This document shows positions 63,494-64,000 of a stretch of 64,000 nt of DNA, piece by piece. Source of the stretch: Pararhodobacter zhoushanensis (GTDB lineage: Bacteria > Pseudomonadota > Alphaproteobacteria > Rhodobacterales > Rhodobacteraceae); the NCBI RefSeq assembly GCF_025949695.1, contig NZ_JAPDFL010000001.1, positions 2,793,501 through 2,857,500 of the forward strand, written 5' to 3'. The notes under the pieces were generated by a model that worked only from the letters and a program-made list of their open reading frames with translations, had not been told where the DNA came from and did no database searches. Position numbers and translations under genes: made by a program. Each line of letters opens with the position of its first letter. Position 1 is the stretch's first letter.

Positions 63494-64000
63494 TCAGACC
63501 TCCTCGATTGCGAGCACGCCCTCAATCGCCCGGACCTGCTGTTTGAGCAGCGGCGTCACCGGGACCTGACGGCCTGCGTCGATCTCGATCTCGCCGCCGG
63601 TCAGCGGGTCGGGCACGCAGAACCGCAGCGGGCCGAAGGCCTTGCGCGGCGCGTTGGGCGGCAGGTTGTCGAAGACGTCAAGCAATTCGCTCAGCGCACC
63701 GGGGGCTTCCAGCCGCACGCGCAAACCGGCGGCCCCGGCATCGGCGACCACATCGTCAATCGGCGCCGCCCCGCGCGCCAGCAGTTTGAGCGTATCGCCC
63801 TCGAGCGTGGCCTCGACCGTCAGCACGACATTCATCCCGGTTTCCAGATGCTGGCGCGATGCTTCCAGCGTTTCGGAGAACACCGTGACCTCAAAAAGCC
63901 CGGTCGGATCAGAGAGTTGCACGAAGGCAAAGCGGTTGCCGCGCGCCGATTTACGCTCTTGCCGCGAGCTGACCGAACCCGCGATCCGCGCCACCAGCGC
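63494..64000 (-). CDS. dnaE: DNA polymerase III alpha subunit DnaE, C-terminal part (cut by the window edge)
   Basis: The frame is open to the right edge and encodes the last about 168 residues of the replicative polymerase. It contains the OB-fold domain (ARIAGSVSSRQERKSARGNRFAFVQLSDPTG cut, then FEVTVFSETLEASRQHL and VEATLEGDTLKLLARG) and the C-terminal domain that contacts tau and beta, ending VRAIEGVLAIEEV. The catalytic PHP and polymerase domains lie outside the window. The tail is typical of alphaproteobacterial DnaE1. Confidence 0.93.
   Translation of the reverse strand, partial: ALVARIAGSVSSRQERKSARGNRFAFVQLSDPTGLFEVTVFSETLEASRQHLETGMNVVLTVEATLEGDTLKLLARGAAPIDDVVADAGAAGLRVRLEAPGALSELLDVFDNLPPNAPRKAFGPLRFCVPDPLTGGEIEIDAGRQVPVTPLLKQQVRAIEGVLAIEEV

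Noticed and set aside
1..64000. CRISPR array
   Set aside because: No series of regularly spaced direct repeats is seen. The only repeats are the dispersed intergenic element and the 14-mer pair.

Overview
The window looks like a chromosomal segment of a GC-rich alphaproteobacterium of the Rhodobacteraceae/Roseobacter group. This rests on the gene order soxRS-soxVW-soxXYZA-soxBCD (the Paracoccus arrangement), the circularly permuted ATP-grasp/alpha-E/transglutaminase/Anbu block, a cysteine-free HemB, GapR, a DctB-type kinase and very tight gene packing. I did no database search; assignments come from reading motifs, lengths and gene order.

Left part (1-11.6 kb): a frame-broken DctB-like kinase runs off the left edge, followed by purQ, a coxS-(secreted protein)-coxL-coxM set of the form II molybdenum hydroxylase type, pntAB with a strong terminator, a small membrane protein, GapR and a divergent sulfotransferase-like protein. 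At 11.6-13.5 kb a tRNA-Thr(UGU) is followed by two decayed, probably nested IS3-family elements.

Middle part (13.5-42.5 kb): a chemoreceptor coupled to a free periplasmic sensor protein; the ATP-grasp/alpha-E/transglutaminase/Anbu operon; aldehyde dehydrogenase; pgk; a lipoprotein hydrolase; a TauE/SafE exporter; a Zn/Mn-type ABC transporter with two permeases carrying winged-helix-like tails and no binding protein; moaA; purB; a crotonase lacking both catalytic glutamates; a NYN-LOTUS protein; mfd; hemB; a SYLF lipoprotein; and a MIO-type ammonia-lyase with an unusual selectivity motif.

Right part (42.5-64 kb): two YeeE/YedE (SoxT-like) transporters flank a frame-broken metallo-beta-lactamase protein, then soxR, soxS and soxVWXYZABCD form a thiosulfate-oxidation locus that stops after soxD. 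SoxXA loads sulfur onto SoxYZ, SoxB releases sulfate and SoxCD oxidises the sulfane sulfur; SoxV/S/W keep the system reduced and SoxR probably represses it. AT-rich operator candidates lie upstream of soxT, soxV, soxX and possibly soxB. The window continues with a membrane spermidine-synthase-like protein, an extreme Asp/His-rich protein, a divergent lrp/indolepyruvate oxidoreductase pair, an AT-rich stretch with DnaA-box-like sites, eda, a crotonase and the 3' end of dnaE.

Three genes (dctB-like, MBL, soxC) each carry a single frame break. Two of them lie in the same octamer and the third in a G tract, so assembly errors have to be excluded before calling them pseudogenes. Molybdenum is a recurring theme: CoxL and SoxC both need molybdopterin cofactor, and MoaA makes its precursor.
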